Part shown: in pieces, positions 33,006 through 41,625 of the stretch
How positions within the stretch are numbered: the stretch's first letter is position 1
Layout: every line of letters begins with the position of its first letter
Source: Streptomyces nojiriensis
GTDB lineage: Bacteria; Actinomycetota; Actinomycetes; Streptomycetales; Streptomycetaceae
Assembly (NCBI RefSeq): GCF_017639205.1
Contig: NZ_CP071139.1
Location: forward strand, 1 to 64,000
Length of the DNA stretch: 64,000 bases
Direction: 5' to 3'
The notes under the pieces: generated by a model
What the model saw: only the letters and a program-made list of their open reading frames with translations
Database searches by the model: none
What the model was told of the DNA's origin: nothing
Translations under genes and position numbers: made by a program

Positions 33006-33054
33006 GCGGAGGGCGGGGTGCCGGAGGGGGAATTGGCTCTGCCCCGCCCTCCGC
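33006..33054. terminator. Hairpin between Hsp20 and DUF2267 genes
   Basis: GCGGAGGGCGGGG at 33006-33018 pairs perfectly with 33042-33054; the loop is 23 nt. A partial terminator or mRNA-stability hairpin within the operon. Confidence 0.65.
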
Positions 33055-33073
33055 TGCCGGCTGGTACGGGGGG

Positions 33074-33508
33074 TCAGCCGGAGATCTGCTTGCGGTCGGC
33101 CGCTCCGCCGATGCTGATCTTGCGGGGCTTGGCGCGCTCGGCGATCGGGATCCGCAGGGTCAGGACACCCGCGTCGTAGTCGGCCTGGATGCGCTCGGTG
33201 TCGAGGGTGTCGGCGAGCATGATCTGGCGGGAGAAGACACCCAGGGGCCGCTCGGAGAGCTCCATCTGCACGGTGTCGCCCTTGGCGGCCGGTCGGCGCT
33301 CCGCCTTGACCGTCAGCATGTTCCGCTCGACGTCGATGTCGACCGCCTCGGGGCTCACCCCGGGCAGGTCGAAGGCGATCACGTACACGTCGCCTTCGCG
33401 GTAGGCGTCCATCGGCATGACCGACGGCTTGGACCAGGTCCCAGACGTACCCGACAGCTGCTGGACGATCCGGTCCATCTCGCGGAACGGGTCGGTGCGC
33501 ATCAACAT
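33074..33508 (-). CDS. Small heat-shock protein (Hsp20/alpha-crystallin family)
   Basis: 144 residues: MLMRTDPFREMDRIVQQLSG, then the alpha-crystallin domain (MDAYREGDVYVIAFDLPGVS, NMLTVKAERRP, DAGVLTLRIPIAE), ending in RKISIGGAADRKQISG. ATP-independent holdase chaperone, cytosolic oligomer, like Streptomyces Hsp18. It is divergent from the regulator at 33637; the dyad between them is the likely control site. The second Met is an alternative start. Confidence 0.95.
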   Translation of the reverse strand: MLMRTDPFREMDRIVQQLSGTSGTWSKPSVMPMDAYREGDVYVIAFDLPGVSPEAVDIDVERNMLTVKAERRPAAKGDTVQMELSERPLGVFSRQIMLADTLDTERIQADYDAGVLTLRIPIAERAKPRKISIGGAADRKQISG

Positions 33509-33575
33509 CGCGAAACACCTCCAGTTGGTTCAGGCAGAAACTGCCAATGCGCTTCAACGTGCTCCCGTTGTAGCA

Positions 33576-33594
33576 TGTCATCGAAACGATGACA
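33576..33594. promoter_or_regulatory. Dyad operator between hsp20 and its regulator
   Basis: TGTCATCG AAA CGATGACA is a perfect 8-bp inverted repeat. The half-site GATGACAAGC recurs at 33614-33623. It lies between the divergent starts at 33508 and 33637, where a repressor would control both genes. Confidence 0.75.
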
Positions 33595-33636
33595 AGCAGG
33601 ATGTCGCCTTATGGATGACAAGCTTTCGGAGGCGCC

Positions 33637-34299
33637 GTGAACGAGATCGCTAACCCCGTCCCACCAGTCCTCACCCCGGACGCCGCCGCAGCACTGGAGG
33701 TCATCCACCAGGCCATCGAGAAGGCACACCGGTCCTCCGCCGGGGAGATGGCGGCCACGACGTCGGAAGGCTCCGGTCCGGAGCAGGCCCTGGCCGCCCT
33801 GCAGATGCTCCGCGAGATCCGTGAGCGGCTCACCGGCTGGGAAAGCGTCCTGATCGAAACGGCCCGCACCCAGGGCGCCAGCTGGGCCGAGCTCGCCGGC
33901 CCCCTCGGAGTCGCCAGCCGCCAGGCAGCCGAACGCCGCTACCTCCGGCTGCGTCCCGGCGCAGCCGGGAGCACCGGCGAACAGCGCGTGCAGGCCACCC
34001 GCGACGCGCGGGCCGCCGACCGCACTGTCACCGCCTGGGCCCGCGACAACGCAGCCGACCTGCGCCGCCTCGCCGGCCAGGTCACCTCCCTCAGCGACCT
34101 CGCCCCGGGCGCCGAGGCAGCCGTCGGCGCACTCAACCAGGCCCTGGGCGGTGACGACGCCGCCGGCCTGATCGGCCCCCTGGCCGGCACCCGACCGCAC
34201 CTGGGAGCCGGCGACGCCGAACTCGCCGACCGCATCGACGCCGTGACCCGCCACACCGACCAGCTCCGTCAGGACAGCAACGACCAGCGCAACTCCTGA
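33637..34299 (+). CDS. Hsp18-type transcriptional regulator
   Basis: 220 residues: MNEIANPVPPVLTPDAAAAL, then an HTH at residues 85-110 (GASWAELAGPLGVASRQAAE, RRYLRLRPG), and a helical C-terminal half. Proteins of this type next to hsp18/hsp20 genes are annotated as HSP18 transcriptional regulators in Streptomyces. It is distinct from the classical RheA. Probably a repressor acting at the dyad at 33576-33594. Confidence 0.8.
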   Translation: MNEIANPVPPVLTPDAAAALEVIHQAIEKAHRSSAGEMAATTSEGSGPEQALAALQMLREIRERLTGWESVLIETARTQGASWAELAGPLGVASRQAAERRYLRLRPGAAGSTGEQRVQATRDARAADRTVTAWARDNAADLRRLAGQVTSLSDLAPGAEAAVGALNQALGGDDAAGLIGPLAGTRPHLGAGDAELADRIDAVTRHTDQLRQDSNDQRNS

Positions 34300-34353
34300 A
34301 CCCGCCCGCACGCCGGCCACGGCGTGCGGGCCGTAGTCCGAGGAGGCAACCCC

Positions 34354-34959
34354 GTGTCCGAGCGACCCGAGCGATCCCACCGACCCGACCGGGAGACCGA
34401 AGCAATACCCGGTGTCGACATCTTCGGGCGCGCGGCCGTCGTGCGGCCCGTCGGCGAGATCGACATCGACACCGCGCCGTCGCTCAGCCGCGCTCTGGCA
34501 CACGCTCTCACCTTCGTCGCCACGTCCCGGGCCGACCGCGTCGTGGCCGACTGCAGCCATGTCACCTTCTGCGACTCCTCCGGGCTCAACGCCCTCATCG
34601 CCGCACGGCTGCGAGCGGTCGAGGCGGGCGCCACCATCCATCTGGCGAACCCCGCTCCCCAGCTCCAACGCCTGCTGCAGATCACCGGGGCGGCTGCCCT
34701 CTTCCCCCGGGAAGACCCTGCCTGGCCCGGTGCAGCCACAGCCCTCCAGCAGGCGCCGGGGAACACCCGAACGACAGGTAAGCGGCAGCGACGGACCGGG
34801 ACGGCCGCCGTTCATGGAGGTCAGCAGGTTCCCTGCTGTGTCACGACGACCGGCCCGGCCACTTCCCGGCTACCCCGATACACGCCCCTACGCACATCCG
34901 GTCCGTGCGCGGTCACGGCCACGACGGACACGACCATGGCCTGTTGCTCCCCCTCGTGA
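34354..34959 (+). CDS. STAS-domain anti-sigma-factor antagonist with extended tail
   Basis: GTG at 34354 with GAGGAGG upstream. The STAS domain (residues 20-115) reads AAVVRPVGEIDIDTAPSLSR and VVADCSHVTFCDSSGLNALI; the Ser pair is the usual phosphorylation site of RsbV/BldG-type antagonists. Family members end near residue 120, but this frame goes on for about 80 unlike residues and its stop falls inside the terminator hairpin. The tail is therefore suspect, perhaps the result of an indel. Confidence 0.75.
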   Translation: MSERPERSHRPDRETEAIPGVDIFGRAAVVRPVGEIDIDTAPSLSRALAHALTFVATSRADRVVADCSHVTFCDSSGLNALIAARLRAVEAGATIHLANPAPQLQRLLQITGAAALFPREDPAWPGAATALQQAPGNTRTTGKRQRRTGTAAVHGGQQVPCCVTTTGPATSRLPRYTPLRTSGPCAVTATTDTTMACCSPS

Positions 34960-34979
34960 TGGGGTGCAACAGGCCATGG
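34934..34979. terminator. 14-bp hairpin terminator
   Basis: CCATGGCCTGTTGC at 34934-34947 pairs perfectly with 34966-34979. It lies between the plus-strand STAS gene and the minus-strand hydrophobic gene, serving both. Confidence 0.85.
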
Positions 34980-35009
34980 GTCGCGACCGGCAGTCGGTTC
35001 GCTGCCGGG

Positions 35010-35171
35010 CTACCAGCGGTACCAGCGGCCGCTACTTCCCTTCGGGCGGGCGACGAAGCCGATCAGCCACAGCACCAGCACCGCCAGCGCGACCCACCAG
35101 AGGATCTTCACCGCGAAGCCGGCACCGGCAAGGATCAGAACGAGCAGAAGAACGAGAAGCAGGGGAACCAT
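35010..35171 (-). CDS. Small hydrophobic membrane protein, copy 2
   Basis: 53 residues from the ATG at 35171, after GGAGG. MVPLLLVLLLVLILAGAGFA and ILWWVALAVLVLWLIGFVAR are two membrane helices, ending KGSSGRWYRW. Close paralogue of 26586-26738. Confidence 0.8.
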   Translation of the reverse strand: MVPLLLVLLLVLILAGAGFAVKILWWVALAVLVLWLIGFVARPKGSSGRWYRW

Positions 35172-35396
35172 AGTTATCAACCTCCGCAGCACCGACTGCC
35201 CGGCAGCTGCCCGGCCATGCACACGACTTTTACGGGTTACTTATTCCTGCAGGCGGGCAGCAGTACGCGCGGACCCGGCGCAACGATCGCCCTCGCGAGG
35301 ACGTCGAACGGCCCAGCCGCGGTGGGGTTTGCGATCGGCGATCGCGAGCAGACGACCGGTCACGACCAACCCGGTACAGCAACGAGGAGGTCCCCG

Positions 35397-35570
35397 ATGT
35401 CGGGCACGGAGAAGAGCAAGGCCCACGCCGAGCATTCCGCCGCTGACCGCGGCCGCGCACAGCTGAACAGCGGCTGGGCCCCGACCCCCTCCCGGGTCGG
35501 GGCCCAGCCGCGCCTTGTACGTGCGCGAGGGCATCGAGGCCCGTCACGTGCCGCAACAGCCAAGCGGTGA
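35397..35570 (+). pseudogene. CsbD-like N-terminal remnant
   Basis: ATG at 35397 after GAGGAGG. MSGTEKSKAHAEHS is the start of a second CsbD subfamily, but the repeat does not follow; the frame runs through a terminator stem and ends at 35570. Truncated. Confidence 0.5.
35471..35510. terminator. 17-bp hairpin terminator
   Basis: CGGCTGGGCCCCGACCC at 35471-35487 pairs perfectly with 35494-35510. It follows the truncated CsbD start, so it was probably the terminator of the intact gene. Confidence 0.85.
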
Positions 35571-35702
35571 ACCCGTCCCTCGACCCGCCCCTGCCTTCGG
35601 TGTCACCGGCCCCGCCTCACGCATCCGGGGCCGGCCACCGGTCGCTCCTCGACTCCGCGTCACCCGCGATCCCGCCGGCACACTGCCCAGCCCGAGCCGC
35701 CA

Positions 35703-35793
35703 CCCACACCCCCGCCGACCCAACAACGCACGTCGTTGGACCGCCCGGCCACGCCGCGATCACGAGCAGCCCAGGAGCACGGCAAAGGGCCGC
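35703..35793. repeat. 91-bp repeat, copy B
   Basis: Copy of 31832-31922 (one difference), including the AACAACG/CGTCGTT hairpin. It lies just downstream of the HNH nuclease gene. No gene in 35571-35826. Confidence 0.9.
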
Positions 35794-35826
35794 CACCTAC
35801 GTGGCGGCCCTGACCTTCGGGCCGTT

Positions 35827-36525
35827 CTACGGGGCGGGGGTGAACTCCACGTCGGTCCCGCCGCAGCCGGCCGCGATGTCGAGCAGCCGGTCCTTCTCCG
35901 CCTCGTCGACCGCGAGACCCCACCGGAGCTTGGTCGCGGTCCACTCCGCCCCGTACCGGCACAGCGCATCCGGCGCCGGCGGCAGCCACTCCGCCGGATC
36001 CTGGTCCGCCTTCGACCGGTTCGAGCGGGCCGTCACCGCCACCAGCGAGGCCGGCTGGCCCTGGTCGTTCGCGTACGCCTCACGCCGCGCCGCCGTCCAC
36101 GCCGACGCCCCGGAGTCCCAGGCCTCGGCGAGCGGCACCATGTGGTCGATGTCCAGCGCACCGGCCGGCGTCACCTCCCGCTCGTCGTAGTACGACCACC
36201 ACACACCCCCGGTCAGGGTGCAGCCCGGCCCGATCTCCGGATACACGACCGCCTCGGCCAAGAGGACCTCCTGGCGGGTGTTGCAGCCGTCGGCCGGGAT
36301 GTCGCCGGCGTTCCAGTGCCGGAAGGAGGTCCGCTGTTAGCCAGTCCGGTCCTCGACCGCGAGCGGCAGCGCGGACACCGCGACCCCGATCGGCAGCACC
36401 TGCGGCACGACCGCCACGGCCGGAGCGAGGGCGGTGGGTTGTGTAGCCGCGTGCGCGGCCGTGGGAAGAATCAGGGTCAGGGTGAGCGCGGCGGCCGCGA
36501 CAGCGGACCGCTTCAAGATCATCAT
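35827..36525 (-). pseudogene. Secreted HNH endonuclease (GmrSD C-terminal type) with one in-frame stop
   Basis: From the ATG at 36525: MMILKRSAVAAAALTLTLIL is a signal peptide. At codon 63 a TAA interrupts VEDRTG-stop-QRTSFRHWNAGDI; TAC (Tyr) in its place would give one open frame of 232 residues. The downstream part has the HNH block LDIDHMVPLAEAWDSGASAW, VAVTARSNRSKADQDPAEWL and the end AGCGGTDVEFTPAP. Extracellular nucleases of this type are common in Streptomyces. Two tail fragments of the same family lie at 48.3 and 54.5 kb. Confidence 0.8.
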
Positions 36526-36736
36526 GGCCTGGTTGTACCGACCCCCGCACCGTCAGCACCAGGCCTCACCGGCCCGGTTCACCCACCCGAGCGCCTCGGT
36601 TCACCGCCGAAACGCCACTGCATCCCCGTGGCAACCGCCGGCCGAAGCATGGCAGCGAGCGGCTTCGGACTGCGTTGCGCGGCGATCACTACGCCCACTC
36701 AAACACCAAGATCACCGAGAGAGCTGACGTACAAGG

Positions 36737-36777
36737 CGACAGCGCCTGCCTCCCGATGCCGGAGGCAGGCGCTGTCG
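36737..36777. terminator. 17-bp hairpin terminator
   Basis: CGACAGCGCCTGCCTCC at 36737-36753 pairs perfectly with 36761-36777, 26 bp past the stop of the minus-strand gene at 36803. Confidence 0.85.
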
Positions 36778-36802
36778 TTGCGCTGGCACGTCAGCGGGCT
36801 GG

Positions 36803-37503
36803 TCAGCTCTGCGTGCCCTCCAGGACGTTGGACTTGGCCGGCGATGCGTCCTTCACGAACCGCAGCGCATTGTTGTGGATCACCAGCGGCTTACCACCGT
36901 TGTCGCGGGTGCCCTGCCAGATCTCGTACCAGTCGCCCATGTCGTAGAAGCTGACCGGGTCGCCCTTCGTCGACTTCGGCTTCATCCAGCCGTCCGTGGA
37001 GTCGATCCACGTGCCGTTCTCGGTACGGCAGGTGACCTGGAGGTGGCCCCCCAGTGCCCGTCCTTCGCCCATCCGTCCACGACCTTCACCCACAGCGCGG
37101 GGTTCGTGCGCGGGGCCCAGTCGGCGCCGATGGTCTTCTCTTCTTTCTTCTTGTCCTCGTTCCACTGGTACTCCGGCGCGACCCCGTTGACCCCCAGGCG
37201 TCCGTCGTCACCGAACCGGACCACCCCGTGGGAGGTCCGGCCCACCTGGTCCTGGCGCGCCTGCAAGCGCTTCATCCCCGCCTGGAACCTGGCCTCGTTC
37301 ACCTCACTCTGAGCCCTCATGATGGCCGAGGCGACCGAATGCAGCAGCTTCCCGGCCGGCCCGCGGGAGGTCCCCGTGTACTTCGGCTTGATCTTTTTCT
37401 CGTGTGCGGCCATGTCGAAGGTGTCCGGACCCGCCTTCTTGATCTCCTCGGCGAACGCGTGGACCTGCTCCTCGGTGATGCCCTCGATCGTGTGCGCCTG
37501 CAT
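36803..37503 (-). pseudogene. Hypothetical protein with homopolymer frameshift
   Basis: From the ATG at 37503: MQAHTIEGITEEQVHAFAEE, KIKPKYTGTSRGPAGKLLHS, PALWVKVVDGWAKDGHW. At a run of six G (37046-37051 region) the frame must shift by one to continue as GHLQVTCRTENGTWIDSTDG and DWYEIWQGTRDNGG to the stop at 36803. With seven G it would be one 233-residue protein. A strong terminator follows. Function unknown; possibly an effector-type or phage-derived protein. Confidence 0.6.
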
Positions 37504-37576
37504 CGCGAGGACGGCGGATCCGGGGCGGCCGCCATTGAAGCCCCGGTACCTCCAGCTAACGCCCGAAGACACGAAC

Positions 37577-37612
37577 GTGCCCGGCCGCACCGTGGGGTGC
37601 GACCGGGCGCGA
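37577..37612. terminator. Hairpin terminator of the DUF4396 gene
   Basis: GCCCGGCCGCACC pairs with GGTGCGACCGGGC (one mismatch) around 37577-37612, just past the stop at 37629. Confidence 0.6.
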
Positions 37613-37628
37613 TGCCCTGCGGCTGGGG

Positions 37629-38171
37629 TCAGTGGTAGGCGTGGACGACGGCGTGACCCTTGCCGCGGCCGATCATCCACTTGTTGACCGGCGTCGTAAT
37701 CACGAAGGCCACGGCGAGACCGCCCAGCAGCGTGGTCCAAAACAGCGTGTCCGACAGGTGGGCCTCCATCGCTCCGGGGACCAGGGCGATGATGCCGTTG
37801 TCGACGAGTTCCATCACCGCGATCGAGACGGTGTCGGCGGCCAGTGCCACCTTGATCGCGCTCTTCCAGTCGAGGCCTGCCTTGCGGACCGCGAACAGGG
37901 TGAAGGAGTAGCCGAAGACGAAGGCCAGCGCGATCGCCAGGATCATCGTCTGGACGTTGCTCCACATCAGGGCGGTGCCGATGACCATGCCGAGGATCTC
38001 GCCGATGGCGCATCCAGTCAGGCAGTGCAGCGTCGCCTTGGCTGCGGTCCCCCAGGACACCCCGCCCATCCGGTGCCCGGCGTGACCTGCGTGCGGCTGG
38101 TGCGCGGCGTGGTCGTGGGCGGTGCTGGTGTGGTGTGCGCTGTGGTCCATGACCGTCATCCCCAATCCCAT
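37629..38171 (-). CDS. DUF4396 membrane protein with His-rich head
   Basis: Up to 180 residues. The N-terminus is metal-binding in look (MDHSAHHTSTAHDHAAHQPH, AGHAGHRMGG). Four membrane segments follow (KATLHCLTGCAIGEILGMVI, MILAIALAFVFGYSFTLFAV, a third near DTVSIAVMELVDNGIIALV, and LLGGLAVAFVITTPVNKWMI). DUF4396 proteins occur in copper/silver clusters. Three Met codons could be the start (38171, 38159, 38150). The upstream dyad points to control by a CsoR-type metal sensor. Confidence 0.8.
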   Translation of the reverse strand: MGLGMTVMDHSAHHTSTAHDHAAHQPHAGHAGHRMGGVSWGTAAKATLHCLTGCAIGEILGMVIGTALMWSNVQTMILAIALAFVFGYSFTLFAVRKAGLDWKSAIKVALAADTVSIAVMELVDNGIIALVPGAMEAHLSDTLFWTTLLGGLAVAFVITTPVNKWMIGRGKGHAVVHAYH

Positions 38172-38201
38172 TCAGTGTGACCCCGTCCCCGCGGGCTCAC
38201 A

Positions 38202-38238
38202 CCACCACCGTATACCTCATGGGGGTATACGGTGGTGG
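38202..38238. promoter_or_regulatory. CsoR-type dyad upstream of the DUF4396 gene
   Basis: CCACCACCGTATACC at 38202-38216 pairs perfectly with 38224-38238. The core TATACC-n7-GGTATA resembles CsoR operators. It lies 31 bp before the longest start of the DUF4396 gene. Confidence 0.7.
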
Positions 38239-38711
38239 CGGCGGTCAGCGCCTTTCGGTTTCGCCGGAACCCTGCCAGGGTGTGGACGGCCTGTCCCCGC
38301 CCACCAGAACGGCAGCAGTCAGCTGCTGCTCCCTGGTGAACCGTGTCTGCCCGTAGGTGTGCCCGTGCGCCCTCGGGTCGCGTTCCCCGAACGTGGCTTC
38401 AGTGAGCGACCGCCCCCGGGGGGCCTGCGGCGCTGCCACCGCCACCGGCAGGGCGAAGGCGTGCTCGAACGCCAGAACCCCCCGGTCGGCAAGGGCGCTG
38501 CTCCTCCGCCCGCGATGAGCTCGACCGCGCAACCGGTCCAGCCATCCCCGGATGCCCCGATGCTGTGCACCGGGCGACGGCAGCACAGCGGCCGGCTGGT
38601 CGAGCCGGGTTGAGGCGGCCCGGCACCCGTTCTCGCTAACTTGCCGCGCATGCCTGGGCGTGTCCGCGATGCGTCCTCGGCCAACGCAGATGCCTGCATA
38701 GTCTCCCCGGC
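38239..38711. other. Gap with a possible minus-strand tail
   Basis: The minus frame ending at 38245 reads GRSLTEATFGERDPRAHGHT and TRFTREQQLTAAVLVGGDRP, which is protein-like; upstream of about 38470 it fades. It may be the end of a lost gene. No other feature. Confidence 0.3.
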
Positions 38712-39341
38712 ATGGACATCGTGATCCCGCTCTTCAGGCTCTTCGAGCCGCTCGACGCCATCGGCCCGTACCAGCTCCTGGCGAACGTCCCCGACGTCCG
38801 GGTGCGCTTCGTCGCGCCCGAACCGGGGCGGATTGCCGACGTCCTGGGCGCCATGCGGGTGGACGTGCGCACCCGGTACACGGAGGTCGAGTCCTGCGAC
38901 GTACTGCTCGTTCCGGGGGGTGCGGGGGCGCGCCTGATGCTGAACAACACGGAGTTCATCGACTGGGTGCGCCGGATTCACGAGACGACCCGCTTCACCA
39001 CCTCGGTCTGTACCGGAGCGCTCATCCTCGGGGCAGCGGGGCTGCTCAAGGGGAAGACCGCGACCACCCACTGGCTGGCGATGGACGACCTGGAGACGTT
39101 CGGCGCCACCTACACCGCGGAACGCGTCGTCCGGCACGACAGGATCATCACGGCGGCCGGGATCTCCGCCGGTATCGACCTGGCTCTGGGGCTGTGCACG
39201 CTGCTGAGCGACGAACTCACCGCCCGGGCCATTCAGCTCCTCACCGAGTACGACCCCCAGCCGCCGTACGACAGCGGCTCCCTGGCCACGGCGACGCCCG
39301 AGGTCGTGGCCAGGGCCCGGGAGCTCGTCGGCGGCGGCTGA
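38712..39341 (+). CDS. DJ-1/PfpI-family protein, isonitrile-hydratase-like
   Basis: 209 residues: MDIVIPLFRLFEPLDAIGPY, DVLLVPGGAGARLML, then the nucleophile elbow TTSVCTGALILGAAGLLKGK (Cys) followed by TATTHW. This arrangement is that of the isonitrile hydratase (InhA)-like branch of DJ-1/PfpI. Substrate unknown. Complete and free-standing. Confidence 0.85.
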   Translation: MDIVIPLFRLFEPLDAIGPYQLLANVPDVRVRFVAPEPGRIADVLGAMRVDVRTRYTEVESCDVLLVPGGAGARLMLNNTEFIDWVRRIHETTRFTTSVCTGALILGAAGLLKGKTATTHWLAMDDLETFGATYTAERVVRHDRIITAAGISAGIDLALGLCTLLSDELTARAIQLLTEYDPQPPYDSGSLATATPEVVARARELVGGG

Positions 39342-39568
39342 GCCCGCTCAGCCCCAGCGTGCGCGCGGCAGCCCGTTTCGGGCCATCAACTCCCACCTCG
39401 CAGGACCCGCGTGCTGGCCCCTCCACGGGAAGTCCGCATCAGAGTTCGCCGCTGACCGGCGACGGTGGAGCAGTGAGGATCCGGCCGTCGGCGGCGAGGG
39501 CGATGAGCAAGCCGGGCTCGGGCTGCTCCACGGCGACGGCCGCGGGTGCGCTGGAAGGGGTGCGCGAG

Positions 39569-39607
39569 GGGCCGGGCAGGGACGGCGTACGGCGCCCCTG
39601 CCCGGCC
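39569..39607. terminator. Hairpin terminator of the DUF305 gene
   Basis: GGCCGGGCAGGG near 39570 pairs with CCCTGCCCGGCC ending near 39606, just past the stop at 39616. Confidence 0.7.
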
Positions 39608-39615
39608 GGTGGGGG

Positions 39616-40245
39616 TCAGCTCCTGCCGAGGAGCTTGTTCATCTGCTCGTTCTCCGCGGACTGGGAGGTGACGATCGCGTCCGCCATGGTCTTGGCGTCG
39701 GGGCAGACGCCTTGGGCCTTCTCCGTCTTCGCCATCTCCACCGCGCCTTCGTGGTGCTTGATCATCAGCTCCATGAAGGCGGTGTCGAACGCTGCGCCCG
39801 AGGAGTTCTTCGTCAGCTTCTCCATCTCCTGCGGGCTCATCATCCCGGCCATGCCGTGGACGGAATGGTCCATCTCGCCCTCGGCGGGCGCCTGCTCGCC
39901 CCAGGAGGTCAGCCACCCCGACAGGGTCTTGATCTCCGGGTCCTGGGCCTTCTTGGTGTCCTCGGCGAGCTTCTTCACCTCGGCCGACTGCGCGCGCGAG
40001 TGCGCCAGGCCGGCCATCTCGATGGCCTGGCGGTGGTGGGGGATCATGCCCTTCGCGAACGCCACGTCGGCGGCGTTGTGCTGCCCCTGCGAGAGCGGTG
40101 CGGAGGCGGACGGCGAGGTGGCGGTGTGGCCGTTGTGGCCGGCCGAGGCGTCGTTGCCGTTGCCACAGGCGGCCAGCACGAGGGCGGCTGACGCGGCGAC
40201 GGTCGCAGCGGCGCTGCGGCGCAGGAGGGAACGCTTGCTGATCAT
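39616..40245 (-). CDS. DUF305 lipoprotein
   Basis: 209 residues. The lipoprotein signal MISKRSLLRRSAAATVAASA leads to the lipobox VLAAC. A DUF305 duplication follows: AFAKGMIPHHRQAIEMAGLA and TAFMELMIKHHEGAVEMAKT, each with the HHxxAxxM motif, joined by a Met/His-rich loop (DHSVHGMAGMMSPQEM). The His/Met content suggests periplasm-side copper binding, as in CopM-like proteins. It follows the DUF6153 gene on the same strand, a common Streptomyces pairing. Confidence 0.9.
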   Translation of the reverse strand: MISKRSLLRRSAAATVAASAALVLAACGNGNDASAGHNGHTATSPSASAPLSQGQHNAADVAFAKGMIPHHRQAIEMAGLAHSRAQSAEVKKLAEDTKKAQDPEIKTLSGWLTSWGEQAPAEGEMDHSVHGMAGMMSPQEMEKLTKNSSGAAFDTAFMELMIKHHEGAVEMAKTEKAQGVCPDAKTMADAIVTSQSAENEQMNKLLGRS

Positions 40246-40362
40246 GGTGGTGCTACTCCTTGCTGCGCGGCCCGGTCAGCGGGCACGCGCATGGAACGGA
40301 TGAAGAGAGCTCGCAGCACGAACCCGCCACCGGTCAGGGGGCATGAGGTCGTGCGGGCGGCT

Positions 40363-40786
40363 CTATATCCGCAGAAGCTGCAGCTCAGCCAGATCAGGCG
40401 GCGCCCGACCGCTCCACGCACCGGCTTCGGCGCTGCCCGGCAGGGCCGAGGGCGCCGGGGGCGCGTCGAGAGCCGCGGCCAACGGCGGCGGCGCGTACGC
40501 AGAGCCGACACCCGCGGCCGCGCACGTCCCGTCCGCGTGGTCCAGGTGTTCCGTGCCGCCGGCCGAGTGCGAGCACGCCCCGTCCGTCACGGCCTCATGC
40601 ACGTGGGAGCCGGGGGCGCCGTGAGGCGCGTCAGCCTGTACGGCGTGTCGGGCCTGGGGCGGCGGGCACGGGGGTCGGGCCGAAGCCGTGCATGGCCAGG
40701 ACGCCGGCCAGGACCGCCAGCACCAGCAGCACGAAGCCGCGCCCGGCAGGGCGGCGGCTCGGCGTGCGCTGAACGGCGGCGATCAT
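40363..40786 (-). pseudogene. DUF6153-type protein with one-base frameshift
   Basis: From the ATG at 40786: RGFVLLVLAVLAGVLAMHGF is a membrane segment, then PTPVPAAP. At a run of four C the frame breaks; with one more C it continues QARHAVQADAPHGAPGSHVH, CSHSAGGTEHLDHADGTCAA and PPDLAELQLLRI to 40363. Its His/Cys-rich loop fits a metal role beside DUF305. A sequencing slip or recent mutation. Confidence 0.65.
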
Positions 40787-40921
40787 AGGTTCATCGTAGG
40801 AGCGGCCGGATCCGCGCGTTCAGGAGTGGACCATCCGGGCGCCCCCCTCGCGCGCCTCCCCACCCTGTCGCGGGCCTGGCCGCCGCGGGCCATCGCCTTA
40901 GCGGCGGCGCAGGCGTGCAGG

Positions 40922-41533
40922 TCAGCAGCCGAGGAGTACGGCCAGCAGCCGCTGCGTGGTCGCCCCGGTGTCGGCGGTCTGTCCGGGGCTGCGGGTCATC
41001 AGCAGGTGGTGGGTCGTGCCGACGAGGGCGAGCGCGATGGCGGCGGTGTCGCTGCCTGCCGGGATCCGGCCGGCGTGCTGTTCCGCCTGGAGGTAGGCGG
41101 TGACGGCGTGCTGGATCGCATCGAACGCCGGCGCGCCGGACCGGAAGCCCTCCCGGGTGTGCGACGCGGCCGCGGGGCGGGTCATCGCCAGACCCACCAC
41201 CGCAGGCGGCAGGGAGTCCAGCAGGGCCAGGACGACCTCCTGGAGGTTCTCCGCGACCGTGGACCGCCCCACTCGGGCCTGCAGGGCCTCGGCCTGGCGG
41301 GCGCTGCGCGCGAAGCGGTCCAGGACCAGCTCGGCGACGAACTCGTCCAGGCCGGCGAAGTGCGTGTGCAGGACGCCCTTGGCGCACTCCGCCTCCGCGG
41401 TGACCGCGCGGCTGGTCAGGGCCGCGGCGCCGTCGCGGGCCACCACTCGTTCCGCGGCCACGAACAACCGCTCGCGCAAATCCGGAATCGCCACTCCACG
41501 AGGTGACACAACGGTCCCTTCCCCTCGGCCCAT
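40922..41533 (-). CDS. TetR-family repressor
   Basis: About 203 residues from the Met at 41533. An N-terminal HTH (RERLFVAAERVVARDGAAAL, TSRAVTAEAECAKGVLHTHF) and a helical ligand domain. The frame also extends to 41569, but that would overlap the operator pair at 41538-41580, so the shorter start is preferred. It is divergent from the methyltransferase, which it probably represses together with itself. Confidence 0.9.
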   Translation of the reverse strand: MGRGEGTVVSPRGVAIPDLRERLFVAAERVVARDGAAALTSRAVTAEAECAKGVLHTHFAGLDEFVAELVLDRFARSARQAEALQARVGRSTVAENLQEVVLALLDSLPPAVVGLAMTRPAAASHTREGFRSGAPAFDAIQHAVTAYLQAEQHAGRIPAGSDTAAIALALVGTTHHLLMTRSPGQTADTGATTQRLLAVLLGC

Positions 41534-41537
41534 TGCG

Positions 41538-41580
41538 AGTATGGGCGTTCGCCCATACTGTTTGGGCACTTGCCCATACT
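41538..41580. promoter_or_regulatory. Tandem TetR-type operators
   Basis: AGTATGGGC gttc GCCCATACT at 41538-41559 is a perfect 9-bp inverted repeat. A second, weaker copy with the same 9-4-9 layout (TGTTTGGGC acTT GCCCATACT) abuts it to 41580. Both lie between the divergent TetR and methyltransferase starts. Confidence 0.85.
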
Positions 41581-41625
41581 AGGGCCGGGGCGCCTCGCCG
41601 CGCCCCGGCGGGAGGGAGTTCACCC

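Noticed and set aside
38245..38586. Minus-strand frame of 113 codons
   Set aside because: The end looks protein-like but the start does not, and no family is recognised; kept only as a possible remnant.
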